Origin: Dryomyza anilis
Taxonomy: Eukaryota; Arthropoda; Insecta; Diptera; Dryomyzidae
NCBI GenBank assembly: GCA_951804985.1
Contig: OX638133.1
Location: 68,134,867 to 68,198,866 of the forward strand
Direction: 5' to 3'
DNA: 64,000 nucleotides
In this document: one piece after another, positions 1 to 12,416 of the stretch
Layout of the letters: each line of letters opens with the position of its first letter
Position numbering within the stretch: position 1 is the first letter of the stretch
Made by a program: the position numbers and the translations under genes
Notes under the pieces: generated by a model
What the model was told of the DNA's origin: nothing
Database searches by the model: none
Seen by the model: the letters and a program-made list of their open reading frames with translations, nothing else

Positions 1-286
1 TATATACAATAAATTAACTAAAATACATTTTTGTTTTAATAAATAATTATGAAAATGTAATTCGACTATACCATAAAATTAATAATACGTATCATTAAAT
101 TTGTATATGTTTTTCTTATTGACATTAAAATATCACATTATAAAATTTATGGTACAACCACACATTGTATTAACAGTTTCAATATTACTGAACTAATGGG
201 AGGCATCCTATTGACCAATTTTAATGGTATAAATTATGGTTTTTCTATTGAAATACTATCAATTTACCATGATTTTTTTCTGGGTG
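1..286 (+). mobile_element. TA-flanked MITE (CACCCAGAAA family), cut by window edge
   Basis: The right end reads TTTTTTTCTGGGTG followed by TA at 287-288. The whole stretch resembles 37280-37568 over almost its full length, and that second copy is the right part of an 877-bp element starting at 36692. The left end lies outside the window. It codes for nothing recognisable; the 69-aa ORF at 196-405 runs out of the element. Confidence 0.7.
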
Positions 287-1370
287 TAATAATGAACTCT
301 AATATTCTCTCTCTAATTCTTAAACATAAAAAAATAATTGCTTGGCATGCAGTTCTTTCAACGAATATTTGTTTGCATCTACCAAATGTAGTCAGCCTCA
401 ACTGAAATTCATTTGTGGTAAACAATAGTAATTTTATTCATTAGTTGTGTGAACTGATTCACGGTGTTGCAACAACGAAATCAGTCGATTGTTGATAACA
501 CTAAATAAATCGGTGGGCAAAAAAAGATGGTTGCCACAACTGATTCGTTATTTGGGTGTATAGTCATGTATAATTGCCCTCTTGTAATAAATGATGCACC
601 ATCGAACTGGTGATGGTCTATTTAAACTTTGGTCCACACACAAAATAGTAAATTTTATAGTTAATAATAATTTTTAATAATTTGATCATTTTCTTTTTGT
701 CTTCTTCTAGTTTCTGCTTCTTTTTGCTTTATAAAAATCAAATTATAAAATATACGATTGTACTTATTGTAAAATAAAAAATCGGTACATAGCTAAAAAA
801 AACGAATGCAGAGTTATATTTACAATACATCGTCTATTTTAGGAAATTTAAACTTACAAAAAAATATTTTTGTTGTATTAAGGCCATTCAATCAACCGCC
901 AGCCATCGAAATGAAATTTCAGCCATTGACATGAAACCCTCTTATTATTTTGAGTGAATGAATGCAAATTTCGAATTAAATAAGACACAAAAAAGTATCG
1001 ACTGCTACCCCATCTACCATATATAATTTTATTCATTTTTTGGGTGTGTCTCTTACTTTTGATTTCAGTAAATTCTTTCAGATACTCACACGAAATATTA
1101 ATAAATTTTGTATTCTCATGTTGAAAGTGTGTAAATCAAATTTTTTTAAAGTATTATAGTGCCTTCAGTCTTTATGAAGACTTCTGAAATCTTCTAAAAA
1201 AAAGGAAACGATTGTTAGCAAAAAAAAAAACATTTCGGTAAAAAAAGTTAGTACCTCTGTTAAGTAATAACAACAAGTTGCATTCATCAATAATAAAAAT
1301 AAATTAAACACACGGGACAATAAAGTGTGCCTTTTATTGAAATGTTCAAATTATGGCTTTTCATGATCTG
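287..1370. other. AT-rich intergenic DNA, nothing recognised
   Basis: Strongly AT-rich sequence with homopolymer runs. I see no coding pattern, tRNA or clear terminal repeats. Confidence 0.5.
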
Positions 1371-1660
1371 TTAACTTACAGATGTTGCTGTCTGTAGAGA
1401 CATTCTACAATGTAACAGCTTTAAATGATCGCACCTCGAACGTATTTCGTATGCCGAACACGTGCGCGCCATTGCATGGAAATATGCAAATTGTCCAGCA
1501 GTTTTCTGCAATGAGTGACGACAACATGAATCGAAAACTCTCGCTTTTGTCACAGTGCGTCAGACTCAAGCACGGCCGCGATTTTGCAGCGTTTTCTTCA
1601 ACTTGACCCTCGTCGCCTGTTTCGACGGGAGTTGTTTACATACTAACGTGTGTATGTGAG
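1371..1660. other. GC-richer island in AT-rich flank
   Basis: About 290 bp of clearly higher GC and more complex sequence than its surroundings. It contains an E-box CACGTG (about 1459) and an ATGCAAAT octamer (about 1482). Short ORFs exist on both strands (74 aa plus, 60 aa minus) but neither resembles a known family. It could be a regulatory element or an exon of a gene outside the window. Confidence 0.3.
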
Positions 1661-2034
1661 CAATGTGATGTGTATCGTTCAATTTGAAATTTAATTAAAA
1701 TTCATTTTCATAAAGCACTTTCATTTTCAATTTACCATTAGCAATTATTGGTTTGGTTAGTATACGAGAAGTAATTAAAACTAAAAGTTAAGAAAAGAAA
1801 TTTCGTTACTCACAAATGAAAAATTGGACATAAGAACATTTTATGTGAATTTTTTTGCGGGTAACGAAACTATGTTACACTAAAAGATATTATGTATATG
1901 TATATTAAATTAAATCCAAAATATTTCAACATTAAAATATTTAATATGAGTGTTTCGCAAAAACCACTATAGTAACGAAGAAACAACACAGTTAGACAGC
2001 TGTCTATTTTGTCTTTGGAGTTTCGTGTGTTTTT
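1661..2034. other. AT-rich intergenic DNA, nothing recognised
   Basis: No coding or repeat structure seen. Confidence 0.4.
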
Positions 2035-2640
2035 ATACCCTACACTAAGAGTGAAAGGGTATTTTCAGTTTGGTACGCCGTTTGTAACACCCAGAAGGAA
2101 GCATCTCCGATATGGAAAAGTATATATATTCTTGATCAGCATGACCTCCTGAGTCGATTTGGCGATCTGTCCGTCTGTTCGTCTGTCTGTCTGTTGAAAT
2201 CCCTACTATTTAAACAATTGAAGAGTTAGATAAATGAAACTCAAAATTTAGATTACTTATATACCTACGCTGTATGTGCAGATCGGTCCATTGTGACCTG
2301 TGATCTGACCATTTATATTCAAGTACCACATATTAAATTTACATCTACAGATCAATTTTACTATATGCGTGCTTAGATAAACTTTTTCACATACACGAAA
2401 ATAATGTTTTCCGCCGATACGACTTGTGGTTCCCAAAAAAATATCGAAATTCGGAAATAATAACACCAAATTTAAAATTTCCCATGTAATCTAACCTTCC
2501 CAAATGGTTGTTGCTGTATTCGAGTTACCGCCACACAAGTCATCTGAGAAGTGATCGATTCGTGATCAACAAATATAGTCTACTTAGTCAGCGAAAACCT
2601 CAAAAGTCAAATGGACCCCAGACACTATTTTTTTTTTTGC
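2035..2640 (+). repeat. Dispersed repeat family R, copy 1
   Basis: Starts with a CCCTACAC motif and a GAAAGGGTATTTT motif, then carries the TTCTTGATCAGCA block and a (GTCTGTCC)-like run. It ends near a CATGTAATCTAACC block. The same ordered blocks occur at 16640-17200 and 24897-25630. Such blocks are common in fly repeat DNA; I cannot assign the parent element. Confidence 0.6.
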
Positions 2641-2782
2641 ATTGCATAGTAAATTAAATTGCCTACATTACTTTATCACTCAATATATGTCATATGTATC
2701 CAATTTTTCCCCACACTCTCTCAAACGCTGACAATTTTTTGCAACAATTGCAAGAAAAAATATTGTCAAATTTATTATCAAC

Positions 2783-4069
2783 TAGCTGGACCCGTACACG
2801 ACTCGTAGACATTTTTTTGGACCAGGGCTGCGCTTAGGACTTTAAAACAATCTTATAAAGTGACAATTAAAATGAAAACAATATTTTAATTTATTTGATT
2901 TTTGATTTTATTACTTTTATTTGTTTTTATATATTTATTACTTTCTCACGATAATATAAATTATCAATTCATGAAATTCATGAAATCTCAGATAAAATAT
3001 GGCGATTAAATCGATGATCTTCTTATTAGTGATATCGAAGTTTAGTTGCTTTGCATTAATTAGACGGTGAAATTAATGTCCATCCTTTTGGATCTCGATT
3101 ACATTAAAAATGATTTTGACGATGTCAATCTACTCTGACTTCTATTAAGAAGACAGGTGATGAACGCAATGATTTCATTCAATCGACGCTGAATTCTATG
3201 ACGAAGACAGGTGATGAATATGATGATCTCATTGATGATATCGACGTTTTAATATCGAAATTATTATAATTATTATGATCTGATGTTAGCGATTTCAATC
3301 TAATCTGCAATGAATTGTTTCAATCTACGCTGAATTATATTACGAAGGCTGGAGATGAATCTTGTTGGAGTTGATGTCGATAGTCAAATCTCGACAATAT
3401 TATAACGATTTGTGTTGTTTATGATTTCAATATACAATGCCTTCTTTTATGAAGGCATAAATTCCAAAACATTAAACTTATTGTTTTAGAAATCAGCATT
3501 TAAATTTTGAAATGATTTTGCAGATTTCAATGTACTCTAACATCAATAACGATGGCTATTTGATTGATGCATTTAAATGACAAAAATATGCGTTTACCTC
3601 TTATATCGTAATCTTGTTGATATCGCTTGTTCATGATTATTACAATCAAAGCTCATTATGTCGTTTTTATGTTGAATTTTTAATAATTATAGATAGAGTT
3701 CTGAATTATAATTTAAAGACGATAACCACAAGTTGTTAATGGTGATTTATTTTAAGTCTGTGTTTTTCTGACGTAGAAAATTAGCATGATGAAAATTAAT
3801 TCTGAATTGAATTCAATCCTGAAGAGATGTGTCCCGCTCTCTGAGTTGTATGATGTATGTATACAGCAACTTTTGATTGCTAAGTTAATTAGAATAAATG
3901 ATATCATTTGATATTGATGAACTTGTTTATTATATTTTTGTCGAAATCAATGAGTATTTAACGAAATTATACTGATGGATTTATTTAACGATCAAGTAGA
4001 TGTCAACGTTGATATCATCAAGTTTTATGATAAGCTCTAAATTAAAATATATATATATATTAAAATATA
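2783..4069 (+). repeat. Decayed repeat starting with GCTGGACCCGT motif
   Basis: The start CTAGCTGGACCCGTACACG matches the starts of the repeats at 4070 and 23113. Inside, near 3135-3365, a block containing AAGACAGGTGATGAA-like words recurs three times (about 3147, 3201 and 3343) in diverged form. No open frame survives. Confidence 0.4.
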
Positions 4070-4922
4070 TAGCTGGACCCGTGCACGACTCGTGCCAAGA
4101 TTTTGTGTATTCAAAGATATGGAGCGATATTATTAATATAAAAAACAGTTTTATTATTTATTTGAGGGGCCCGTGCTTAGTTGTTGAAGTTTTTTTTATT
4201 TGTTTTATAAATGTAGTAACCAAATAATAATTCTCCGCCTTCACAACTTTTCTCAAAGGCAATTCTTTCTCAGACCGCGCTTCCCCTTAGAATTCTTCCC
4301 CGTAGAGCATTTCACCGTAGAATTCTTCCCAGTAGAATAGACAAAATTTAATTCAATTCGGTTCATCAGTTTTGACGTCTATTCGAAATTTAAAAATATA
4401 TATATTCGACAAAAACAACAATGTTCGAAAATTTTAGAAAAAAAAATTGTTAAAAAAAATTTTTGGACGACAAAAACAATGCAATGGTCAAAATCACCAT
4501 TTTCCAAAAAAAAAAAAAAAAGGTTTTTGCTTTTGTTTTTGATTTTTTTTTGTTTTTGTTTTTCTTTCATTTTTTGTTTTTCCTTTAGTTTGGATTTTTG
4601 TTTTATGTTATTGCTTTTGTTTTTGTATTTTTGCTTTTGTTTTGTGTTTTTGCTTTTAATTTTTTTTTGTATTTGAGTTTTTTGTTTCATGTTCGTAGGT
4701 GGTGAAAGTGCCGAGTTATATCGTATGGAAAGTTTAGGTTTTATTGGAGGTGGCACGCCTTTTTGTCCAATCCCGCCCATATATAGCCTATCATTCCTTC
4801 CAGACCATACCGCATCTGTGTTCAAAATTTCAAGAAAATCGGATCAGCCGTTTAGACGGAGAAGCGGAACAAACAAACAAAAGGACAAACCAACAAAGAG
4901 ATTTATTATATTAATAGGATAG
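4070..4922 (+). repeat. Interspersed repeat, GCTGGACCCGT...AAACAAAC...TTTATTATATTAATAG type
   Basis: Opens with AGCTGGACCCGTGCACGA and closes with a GGAACAAACAAACAAAAGG tract and TTTATTATATTAATAGGATA. This arrangement, with an ATCGGATCAGCCGTTTAG block before the tail, is frequent in insect non-autonomous retroelements; that assignment is inference. The segment 4510-4680 is a T/G-rich imperfect TTTTTG run. It produces a Lys-rich 148-aa minus-strand ORF that is not a credible gene. Confidence 0.55.
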
Positions 4923-5480
4923 GATGTTTCTATGCAAACATACTACTTTTTGTACTGAAACAACTGATATGTTTCACTGGAATCATATTTATATTCAGGT
5001 CGTTCAAAATCATGTTTTAATTTGAACATATTTATGTTTCGGTTCAAATATTTATTTTGTTTGGATGAAGTAATTATTATGTTTCCATTAGAACATACAC
5101 CCAGAAATAAATACTATATAAATAATAGTTTTTTACTATTAAAAATATTCAATAGGATAAATTATTATTTTAATCGGAAAATACCATTAAATACTAGAAA
5201 ATACCATGACATTGCCATTGAGTTTATATGAAAATTTTTATTTTTTGTATACTATTAAATCAATAATTTTTTCTGGGTGTACACCATTTTAAGGGGCAAC
5301 ATTAAAATTGTGATATTATAATGTAAGTCAGAGCTCATTACAACACTGTTCAAGTCTCAATACAACCCTGTTTACAAATGATTTATCAGTCAATTATATA
5401 TTATGTTTACATAGAATTCCAAACATACATGTTAATGCCTGCAAAATTATGTTTGGGAGAGCCCTTTATTTGCAGCGTGT
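4923..5480 (+). repeat. Dispersed repeat (ATGTTTCTATGCAAACATA family), copy 1, carrying an insertion
   Basis: Near-identical to 56667-57042 from ATGTTTCTATGCAAACATAC to TTTGCAGCGTG. The only large difference is the 182-bp element 5098-5279 present here and absent there. A third, diverged relative lies at about 24961-25190. Confidence 0.8.
5098..5279. mobile_element. Complete TA-inserting MITE, 182 bp
   Basis: Terminal inverted repeats CACCCAGAAA / TTTCTGGGTG with TA on both sides (5096-5097 and 5280-5281). The related repeat at 56667 has the empty site, ACATACACC with a single TA. TA target choice suggests mobilisation by a Tc1/mariner-type transposase (inference). It has no coding capacity. 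Relatives with the same interior are at 20984-21203 and, inverted, 36305-36523. Confidence 0.9.
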
Positions 5481-5874
5481 AGCTTAATTAATTTCCAATA
5501 TATGCCATTTCGAAGATTTATGTTAAATGGGATGTACCACGCCCACTTGTCCACACAAGGTAACATTTCGATAAGTGCATTAACGAAAAACATTTTACTA
5601 TGAAGCTTCATCACTGTAGCTCCCGTAATTACCAACATATACAAATTTAATCATTTTAGATGTATGGGAGGAAACACGTCCACTTTTAAAAATCTACACC
5701 TAAATATTGATTATTAAATTGTCATTCAATATTAGTCAATTCTCATACTTTTTTTTCAAAAAGTAACAATATTTGAGGTTTTCGCCAACTGTGCGCCGGT
5801 AGATAAGAGATATCTGATCAGAATTTTTAATTCAGTTTCAGATATTTCTTTCAGATTTTTTTTTTATTATATGT
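5481..5874. other. AT-rich intergenic DNA, repeat-like
   Basis: Contains CACGCCCACTT-type words typical of fly interspersed repeats, but no bounded element could be delimited. Confidence 0.3.
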
Positions 5875-6760
5875 GAGAAAGAAAGTGGCCGATTTATTTC
5901 AGAAATTGTCACATTGTATTCAGAATAGCCAAATTGAATTCAGAAACAGTTAAACGGCTTTCAGAATAGTCAAATTAAATTCAGACATTGTCAAATGAAT
6001 TAGGAATAGTCAAATTAAATTCAGAAAAGTCTAATTGAATTCAGAAACGGACAATTGTATTCAGAAATGGGCAAATTGAATTCAGAATAGTCAAATTGAA
6101 ATCAGAAAAGATCATTTAGAATTCATAATAGTCTAAGTGAATTCAGAAAGAGACAATTTGATTTAAGAATAGTTTATTTGATTTCAGAGAGAGTTAAATT
6201 GAATTGAGAAAGAGTTATTTGAAATTTAGAAAGACATTAGAAATAGATAGTTTAGAAAAAAAAACATTGCTTTCTGAGAGGGCAATTGCCCTTGTTATGA
6301 GGAAAACTAAGTTATTCTATATCCATAAAAAATTGTTCTGAATTCGAAATGACTTTTTCTAAATTATATTTGGCCGTTTCTCAATTCAATTTGATTCTTT
6401 CTGAAATCATTTTGACTGTTCTGAAATACAATAGTCTCTTTCTGAATTCAATTTGAATGTCCGCTTCGGAATTCAATTTGTTATTTTATGAATTCAATTT
6501 GACTATTATGAATTCCATTTGAACGTTTCTATATTCAATTGGTCTCTTTATGAGTAAAATTTGACCACTCTGAATTATATTTTTCCCTTTCTGAATTCAA
6601 TTTGACTCTTCTGAATTTCATTTACTATTTTCTGAATTCATTAGATATTTTCTGAATAAAAATTGATTATTCTGAATTATATTTGCCCGTATCTGAATTC
6701 AATTTGAATATTCTGAAATCCATATGTAGGGTTCTGAATTCAATTTGAATTAAATCTGTC
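5875..6760. repeat. Inverted pair of ~21-bp minisatellites (long hairpin)
   Basis: From about 5890 to 6260 a unit close to TTCAGAATAGTCAAATTGAA repeats about 17 times with variation. From about 6330 to 6760 its reverse complement (TTCAATTTGACTATTCTGAA) repeats about 20 times. The two arrays face each other around a short centre (6265-6330), so the strand can fold on itself along hundreds of bases. Neither a terminal duplication nor a coding frame was found. Confidence 0.8.
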
Positions 6761-7181
6761 ATTTTAGTATTTTGTTTATTTGGTAAATATTTGTATGCAC
6801 GTTATTTCATGCAAGGATTATTAAGGATATATAAAATTACTATTAAAAAAAACATTGTTTTCCCCACTTAAAAAACTTAGTTCAAAAATAATAGATATTC
6901 TCTAAACAGACGATAAAACCGATAAAAAAGTTAGTAATTTCAGACGTGTGCTTGACTATGTTCTAAATATCCATAAACCAGTTTTATCATGATGTCCTAA
7001 ATACTAAAATAAAATTATCAAAAAATAGACTAAAAACATTAAAAAATTTCGAATTTATATGCAAATATACAAAAACTTTTTGGAATGTTAGCATTTCTTT
7101 ATATATTAATAGTTAAAATACCTATTGGTTTTAAAGCTTTTTTTTCAAAAAATTAAAATTAATCGAGTCAAATAAAAAATA
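6761..7181. other. AT-rich intergenic DNA, nothing recognised
   Basis: No feature seen. Confidence 0.4.
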
Positions 7182-7436
7182 TCGTCGTGCTAGAACTAAA
7201 AGTCACCAACTACATTTTTAAAATGCCTATTGTTCATTTACAAAAAATTTATATATCTTTAAATTTTGGATCGATGAGTTCAATATTTGTACCAAATGAT
7301 AAGAAAATGTGAATCTATCAATATGTATTTCAACATTAAAACTGTATCAATTACTTTTTGTAATAATTGGCAACAATGTTAAACTTTAAGCTTTTCGTAA
7401 AAATGTATTTAGTGACTTTTAGTTCTGCAACGACGA
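7182..7436. mobile_element. MITE, 255 bp, ~39-bp terminal inverted repeats
   Basis: The first ~39 bases (starting TCGTCGTGCTAGAACTAAAA) match the reverse complement of the last ~40 bases (TCGTCGTTGCAGAACTAAAA) with about six differences. TA flanks both sides (7180-7181, 7437-7438). The interior is AT-rich and non-coding. Confidence 0.75.
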
Positions 7437-8228
7437 TATAATAATGCGATGTCAAAATAACTAAATATTTAGATACATAATTTATGTTTTTAATTTCATT
7501 CATTTATCTCGTATATAAGACTTTAATTTTAGCTTTTTAAAATTGAGATAACATTAAATTAATCAATTTCATACTAAATTTTAGTTGATGTTTTATAAGT
7601 AGAATTGTATTGAGAGCTCTGGAATGTATTTTATATCGTGTCGTTAGCAGTACTATTATTAAATAAAATTTATTTGCCAATCCCGAAAAACGCGGGATTA
7701 GTACTTTTTAATCCCAGGATTTTCGGGACTAGAAAATGATCGGGATTTGACCCATATCGCTGTATGTGAATCTTTGATAACATATTTTGATTTCTTTATT
7801 CTTTTTGACTTGGTTGAAATTATATTATATATATTTATTTCGCTTTATAGTTGTAAAATAGTAGAAACGTACAAGAAAAGTAACATTATAAATATATTTT
7901 TATTATACGCAATGGCTTTTACTAGCATATATATATTTACTAGCATATATATATGACCATACCAGAACATTGCACAAATTGGGTTATGTAAATTGTCCAA
8001 TAACGTTCGGTTTTGATGCGATGATTTTTATAAGAATACTTTTGAATGCATTTATTTTTATTTTAAAGAACCATATTACATTATTTAGTTAATTAATTTA
8101 TTTATTTAATTTTAATATAAATATATTAAATTACATTTTATTTTAATTTAACAGAAATAAATTTTGAGTTACACTCTAAACTTATTCTGAAAGAAAGACG
8201 CTTACAGCATCTTTGAAATAAAAGACAC
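7437..8228. other. Intergenic DNA and 3' UTR of ZnT49B
   Basis: AT-rich. Includes a GGGATT / AATCCC block (7684-7745) and the likely 3' UTR of the minus-strand zinc transporter below 8229. Confidence 0.4.
8101..8106 (-). terminator. Candidate poly(A) signal of ZnT49B
   Basis: TTTATT on the plus strand reads AATAAA on the minus strand, about 120 bp past the stop codon at 8229-8231. An overlapping second copy is at 8097-8102. In such AT-rich DNA this is weak evidence. Confidence 0.4.
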
Positions 8229-11200
8229 TTATAGAATCTCTAAATCACAATGCCGTATTTCTGGGAATTTTTTCTAAAGGAAAAACAAGAAGAAGAAATT
8301 GTAAAAAATGAAATATGGTTAATAATAAAACTTACCCTTAATTTCATTTCAATTCTATCAATTTCACCTCCCATCAAATCCACAATATTTTCACCATGAC
8401 TCAGTAGGAATTGCTCTAATTCCTCAACCGTTTGAAATGATTTGATAGCCTACAAAATAAAACATATTATGGAATAGAAAAAAATAACGTAACGCTAAAT
8501 AGTTCCTAGCAATTTATTCTCGTGGAATCTAATTTTTGGATTTCTAAAATTTAAAAAGCAAATCCTTTTTTTCGAACTAAATGCGCTGAAAATAATTTTC
8601 TACCTTTAATAATTCATTCAGATCTTGTTTATCCAAATAGGAACGTGTAAGTTCGCGTCCATCAAAATCCATTTCAGCCTGAAAGAATTTTTGGATTAAA
8701 ATTACACAAGAATTATGAAAAGAATAATACTCACCTTGTACCTGACCAGTGAGTTGCCCATGTCAATGCCCTTGACATCGTGAATCGCTCTGATCATTAC
8801 ATCACTCTCGAGCTCTGCATTGATTTTATTCAAATGCTCTTCGGCTATGGACCTGCGAAAAAGTTGACGTTAGTCAGTTCAGGTATCACCGTTCTATTGT
8901 TATCTAGACCTACTTTCCCACAAGCGCTGCCACATTTGTGTAAATAATAAATGAAGCCACACCACCCAGCATACAGCCGACCAACAGCGAACCCACTGCA
9001 TCGAATACAGGCGAGCCCGTCATCGCAGTCAGACCCATGCAACCGGCGGCTAACGCTACACTTGTCACGGCTGCCGCATCCTCGGTGAGCACCACATTCA
9101 CGCAAGGGTCCTTGCCATCCAAGACTATAGGAAATTAGTAAATACATTTAAGCCAATGATATACATATGGAAGCTGCGTTACCGTAATTCTTAAATGTAA
9201 CGCCATGGATCTTTGCCGAACGACGCACTTCATTAATCGCCACCAGCAGCGTGGCACCCTCCGAGACAAGCGAGCCGCCGAGTATAAAGAAAGCCCAGAA
9301 AAGATCCTGCAATGGCTCCGGATGCATTAGCCCCGTAATGCCGTGATACATCGAGAGGCCGGTGCCCACGCAAAAAATACCAACACCGGAAATCAACGAC
9401 GAGACGTATTTCATGTTGGCGTAGCCGTACGGATGATCTGAGTCGGCCAACTGTGAATTAAAATTAGTTGAATGCACATTTGTACAACAGATATTATTAA
9501 TGCCATGGTCTGGCTGCTATTGTTAGAGTTGTTTTTAAATTATCACATATCGTTCTGCGACGAATTTTAACTTGTGACGCAACACAGAAATTTCATAATC
9601 AACAATACTAATTAATCACAATTTTGATTAATTTGATTTATCTAAAATCTTTTTTAATCGATTACACAACATTTGATTAATCCAAAAGTTTAATTAATAG
9701 ATGTATGACACATCCCTACGCAAAAAACAAAACTTTAATTTGCAATTTCATTTCAATTTTTTTTTTATAATGAACCAAAAATGATGTTGAAAAATTCCCA
9801 TAGAACTACTGCCCAACCTACCTGCGTTGATTTGTGAATTCCGTAGGCCAGGATGAGTTGATTAATTGTGTCGGCCAGCGAATGTATAGCCTCGGCAAAC
9901 ATGCTGTGCGATCCAGTATACAGCCAACCGCACGTCTTAAATATGAAATTAATACCATTTCTAAGAGATAACAAAGTTTTTCATATTTATTACATTGCGT
10001 CCCATGCACTCATCAACTCACATGCCAATAGCTATAAGCACGACCTTGCCAGACTTTCCCCTCAGACCCGGCTCATCATCACTGACACAAGTGCGGCTGC
10101 CAATTTCTCGGCGATAGTCGCGCAGACGTCGCTTCACCGTAAAAATATCTGCAATACACACAAGCAAAGAATATGTTTTAATGGCTTGTTGTATCACTGG
10201 CCGGTGAAAAGTGGTTGCGCACTTTGCTGATGCTTCTTGCGTTCAATTTCCCGCTTCAGCGTCTCCCTGAGCAGATTTTCACGCGAGCCCCACACCTCGA
10301 TCGCTTTGGCTTCCACATCCTTGCGCCAAAAGACCGTTATCGGCGGTTCTTGTTCGTATGGCGAGCGCCGTTTTATCTTCGACAAACTCTCCAGATCGGA
10401 CGCTTTCAGCAGAAAGTCGCACATGGCGCGCGACGGCGTAATAAAATTGCGCTCCAACGAGGATCGATTGAAGTCGACTTTGATGCGTTTCTGTTGAATA
10501 TGTAAGATTTATGAGACCATGTTGCTGGCATTTAATCGCAGAAAAACCAACCGGTTTAGGTTTAAGCTCGGTCACAGGTGTAATCGGAGCCTCTGCTGAA
10601 GTAACTTCATTGGCGAGCGTTGCGGACGGTTTGGCAGCCGTAGGTGCGACGGCTGAAAGTATTTCCTTGACATTACTGTCGTCCTGTGGCTTTGTGGACT
10701 CCGTTTTAGCTTCATTATGTTTGGACTTTTCAAAGACAACATCATTGATTTTTGAATCCTCAATAGTTGTTGTTATCGAAAGAACACCCTTTGAGGTTTT
10801 GATTTTTAGCTTCTTGGTTTGAGTGTTCGCAGTTTGTTTGGGGGGCACTTTTTCTGTGTCACATGATTTTTCCGCAGGTGGCTGGGATTCGGTGTTTCCT
10901 CTTTGGATTATTGTTTTTGCAGTTTTTGTCGTTGAGCTGGTCGTCGCTTGACTGGACGCAGCCGCAATAATCTGATTGTTAAATAAATTTTATTGTACAT
11001 GGCAGATATAAATTAGAAATAAAATTGAGATTTTAGATTTGAAATTGAGAAAATTCCATATGAAATTGAGAATTTTCTTCTTGAATTGAGAACATTTTAA
11101 ATGAAATTGATATTTTCCGTTTCAAATTAAGAAAATTAAAATTTCAAAACTCTGTTTAATCAATAAAATAAATTAATATTTTGTTGAAGATAAATAAATA

Positions 11201-11839
11201 TGCAACATTTTCAAATTATCGTTTCAACTGGAATTGTTGTAATTATAATTGATTACTTCAAACATATATTTGGAATTACACAAGGTGTGCTAAAATCAAA
11301 TTAATTTTATGTATTTCAAGGATATATAGGAAATAGTTTTCAAGATTTATTATCAAGGTTTATAATTTTATGAGATTTAAGTTTGTAATGTTAAGATTTA
11401 CCAACATTGCAATCAGATATAGTAAAAATATCATAAAATGGAAGATTAAATAAAATTTATTTGGTATATAACATGTAAATTATGATATAAGATTTCTTTT
11501 TCTTCTCAAATTACTTTTTTTAATAATTTCGAGACATGCTTTTTATTAAATATGAATTAAAACCTCTTCTCCGTAAATATACCTTCGGTTCCTTTGATGT
11601 GTATGACTTGGTGAAGCTATTGAAAATAGGTCTATGCGCCGAGTTTGTCTTCAGGTGCAGCAGCATTCGATGTCTCAAATGTGCGCCAACATGTAGGTTG
11701 GAGTATAATCTGCGGGAAACCTTGCACCGAAAAATAAATTTAATTACAATTAAATTTATATTAGACTAAACGTCGGACTTACATTACAGCACATTCGTTG
11801 TCGCAGCAAAAGCACTGCATCCAGAGGCCTCAGCAGCAT
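8229..11839 (-). CDS. ZnT49B: SLC30A9-type mitochondrial zinc transporter (ZnT49B ortholog), 12 exons, 659 aa
   Basis: Exons: 11783-11839, 11583-11720, 10552-10971, 10223-10490, 10022-10148, 9822-9960, 9183-9450, 8914-9124, 8735-8852, 8604-8678, 8336-8449, 8229-8273. All junctions keep frame. Residues 1-65 are Arg-rich with almost no acidic residues, consistent with a mitochondrial presequence. 66-205 is a Ser/Thr/Lys-rich linker. 206-294 holds the SLC30A9-specific domain (SRAMCDFLL, KIKRRSPYE, DVEAK). A cation-efflux core follows, with metal-site residues H363 and D367 in a HSLAD motif, then HPYGYANMKY and GSLVSEGATLL. The C-terminus ends CDLEIL like animal SLC30A9. The family exports zinc from mitochondria (established for human and worm); activity here is inferred. 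The donor of exon 3 is an unusual GTTGGT. The 5' UTR may contain an intron, because TTTCCAG lies 17 bp upstream of the ATG. Confidence 0.95.
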
Positions 11840-12300
11840 GTTTAAGGTGTTGCCACTGGAAACAATATGATTTCACCAAATGAACAGCCACTTTGCCAGT
11901 TTGAATTAGATTTTTGTTTTTTCTTTTATTCTATTCAGCTTAAAAGCGGATATATCGCATGCACAACGGTTAAACAAAACAATATGCAACTCATTCAACG
12001 CATGCGGAAATTATGGGTCACAAAATGTCTTTGGAAGATATGAATCTTTGTATTTTTGCTAAACAATGACGTTATCTTTAAGTCAGTTGTAACATTTAGA
12101 TAATTGCAATTTAATTAAACTTGTTATTCCAAATTCAAACAATTCGTCCACGTTTCGGTTATGTGGTGGCGGTGGCTTTTCCTTTAAATCGCATATGTAT
12201 TAATTCTGATTCACAAAAATCTCCGTATTTATGAAATACATCTATTTTGGTTAAAACAATTTCAATACAATAATTAATACCAACAATGAACAACAACTGT

Positions 12301-12380
12301 CAAAAGTCCACTTCGAATTTCGAAACATCAAAAGTCCACTTCAATATTTCGAAACTTCAAAAGTCCACTTCGAAAAAAAA
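12301..12380 (+). repeat. Three tandem copies of a 28-29-bp unit
   Basis: CAAAAGTCCACTTC begins at 12301, 12329 and 12358. Each copy is followed by a TTTCGAAAC-type segment; the third degrades after CTTCGAAAA. Confidence 0.8.
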
Positions 12381-12416
12381 TGTTGGTACCCAACACAGTA
12401 TTCGATAATTTTCATC

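Noticed and set aside
4379..4825. 148-aa minus-strand Lys-rich ORF
   Set aside because: Produced by a T/G-rich low-complexity run inside an interspersed repeat.
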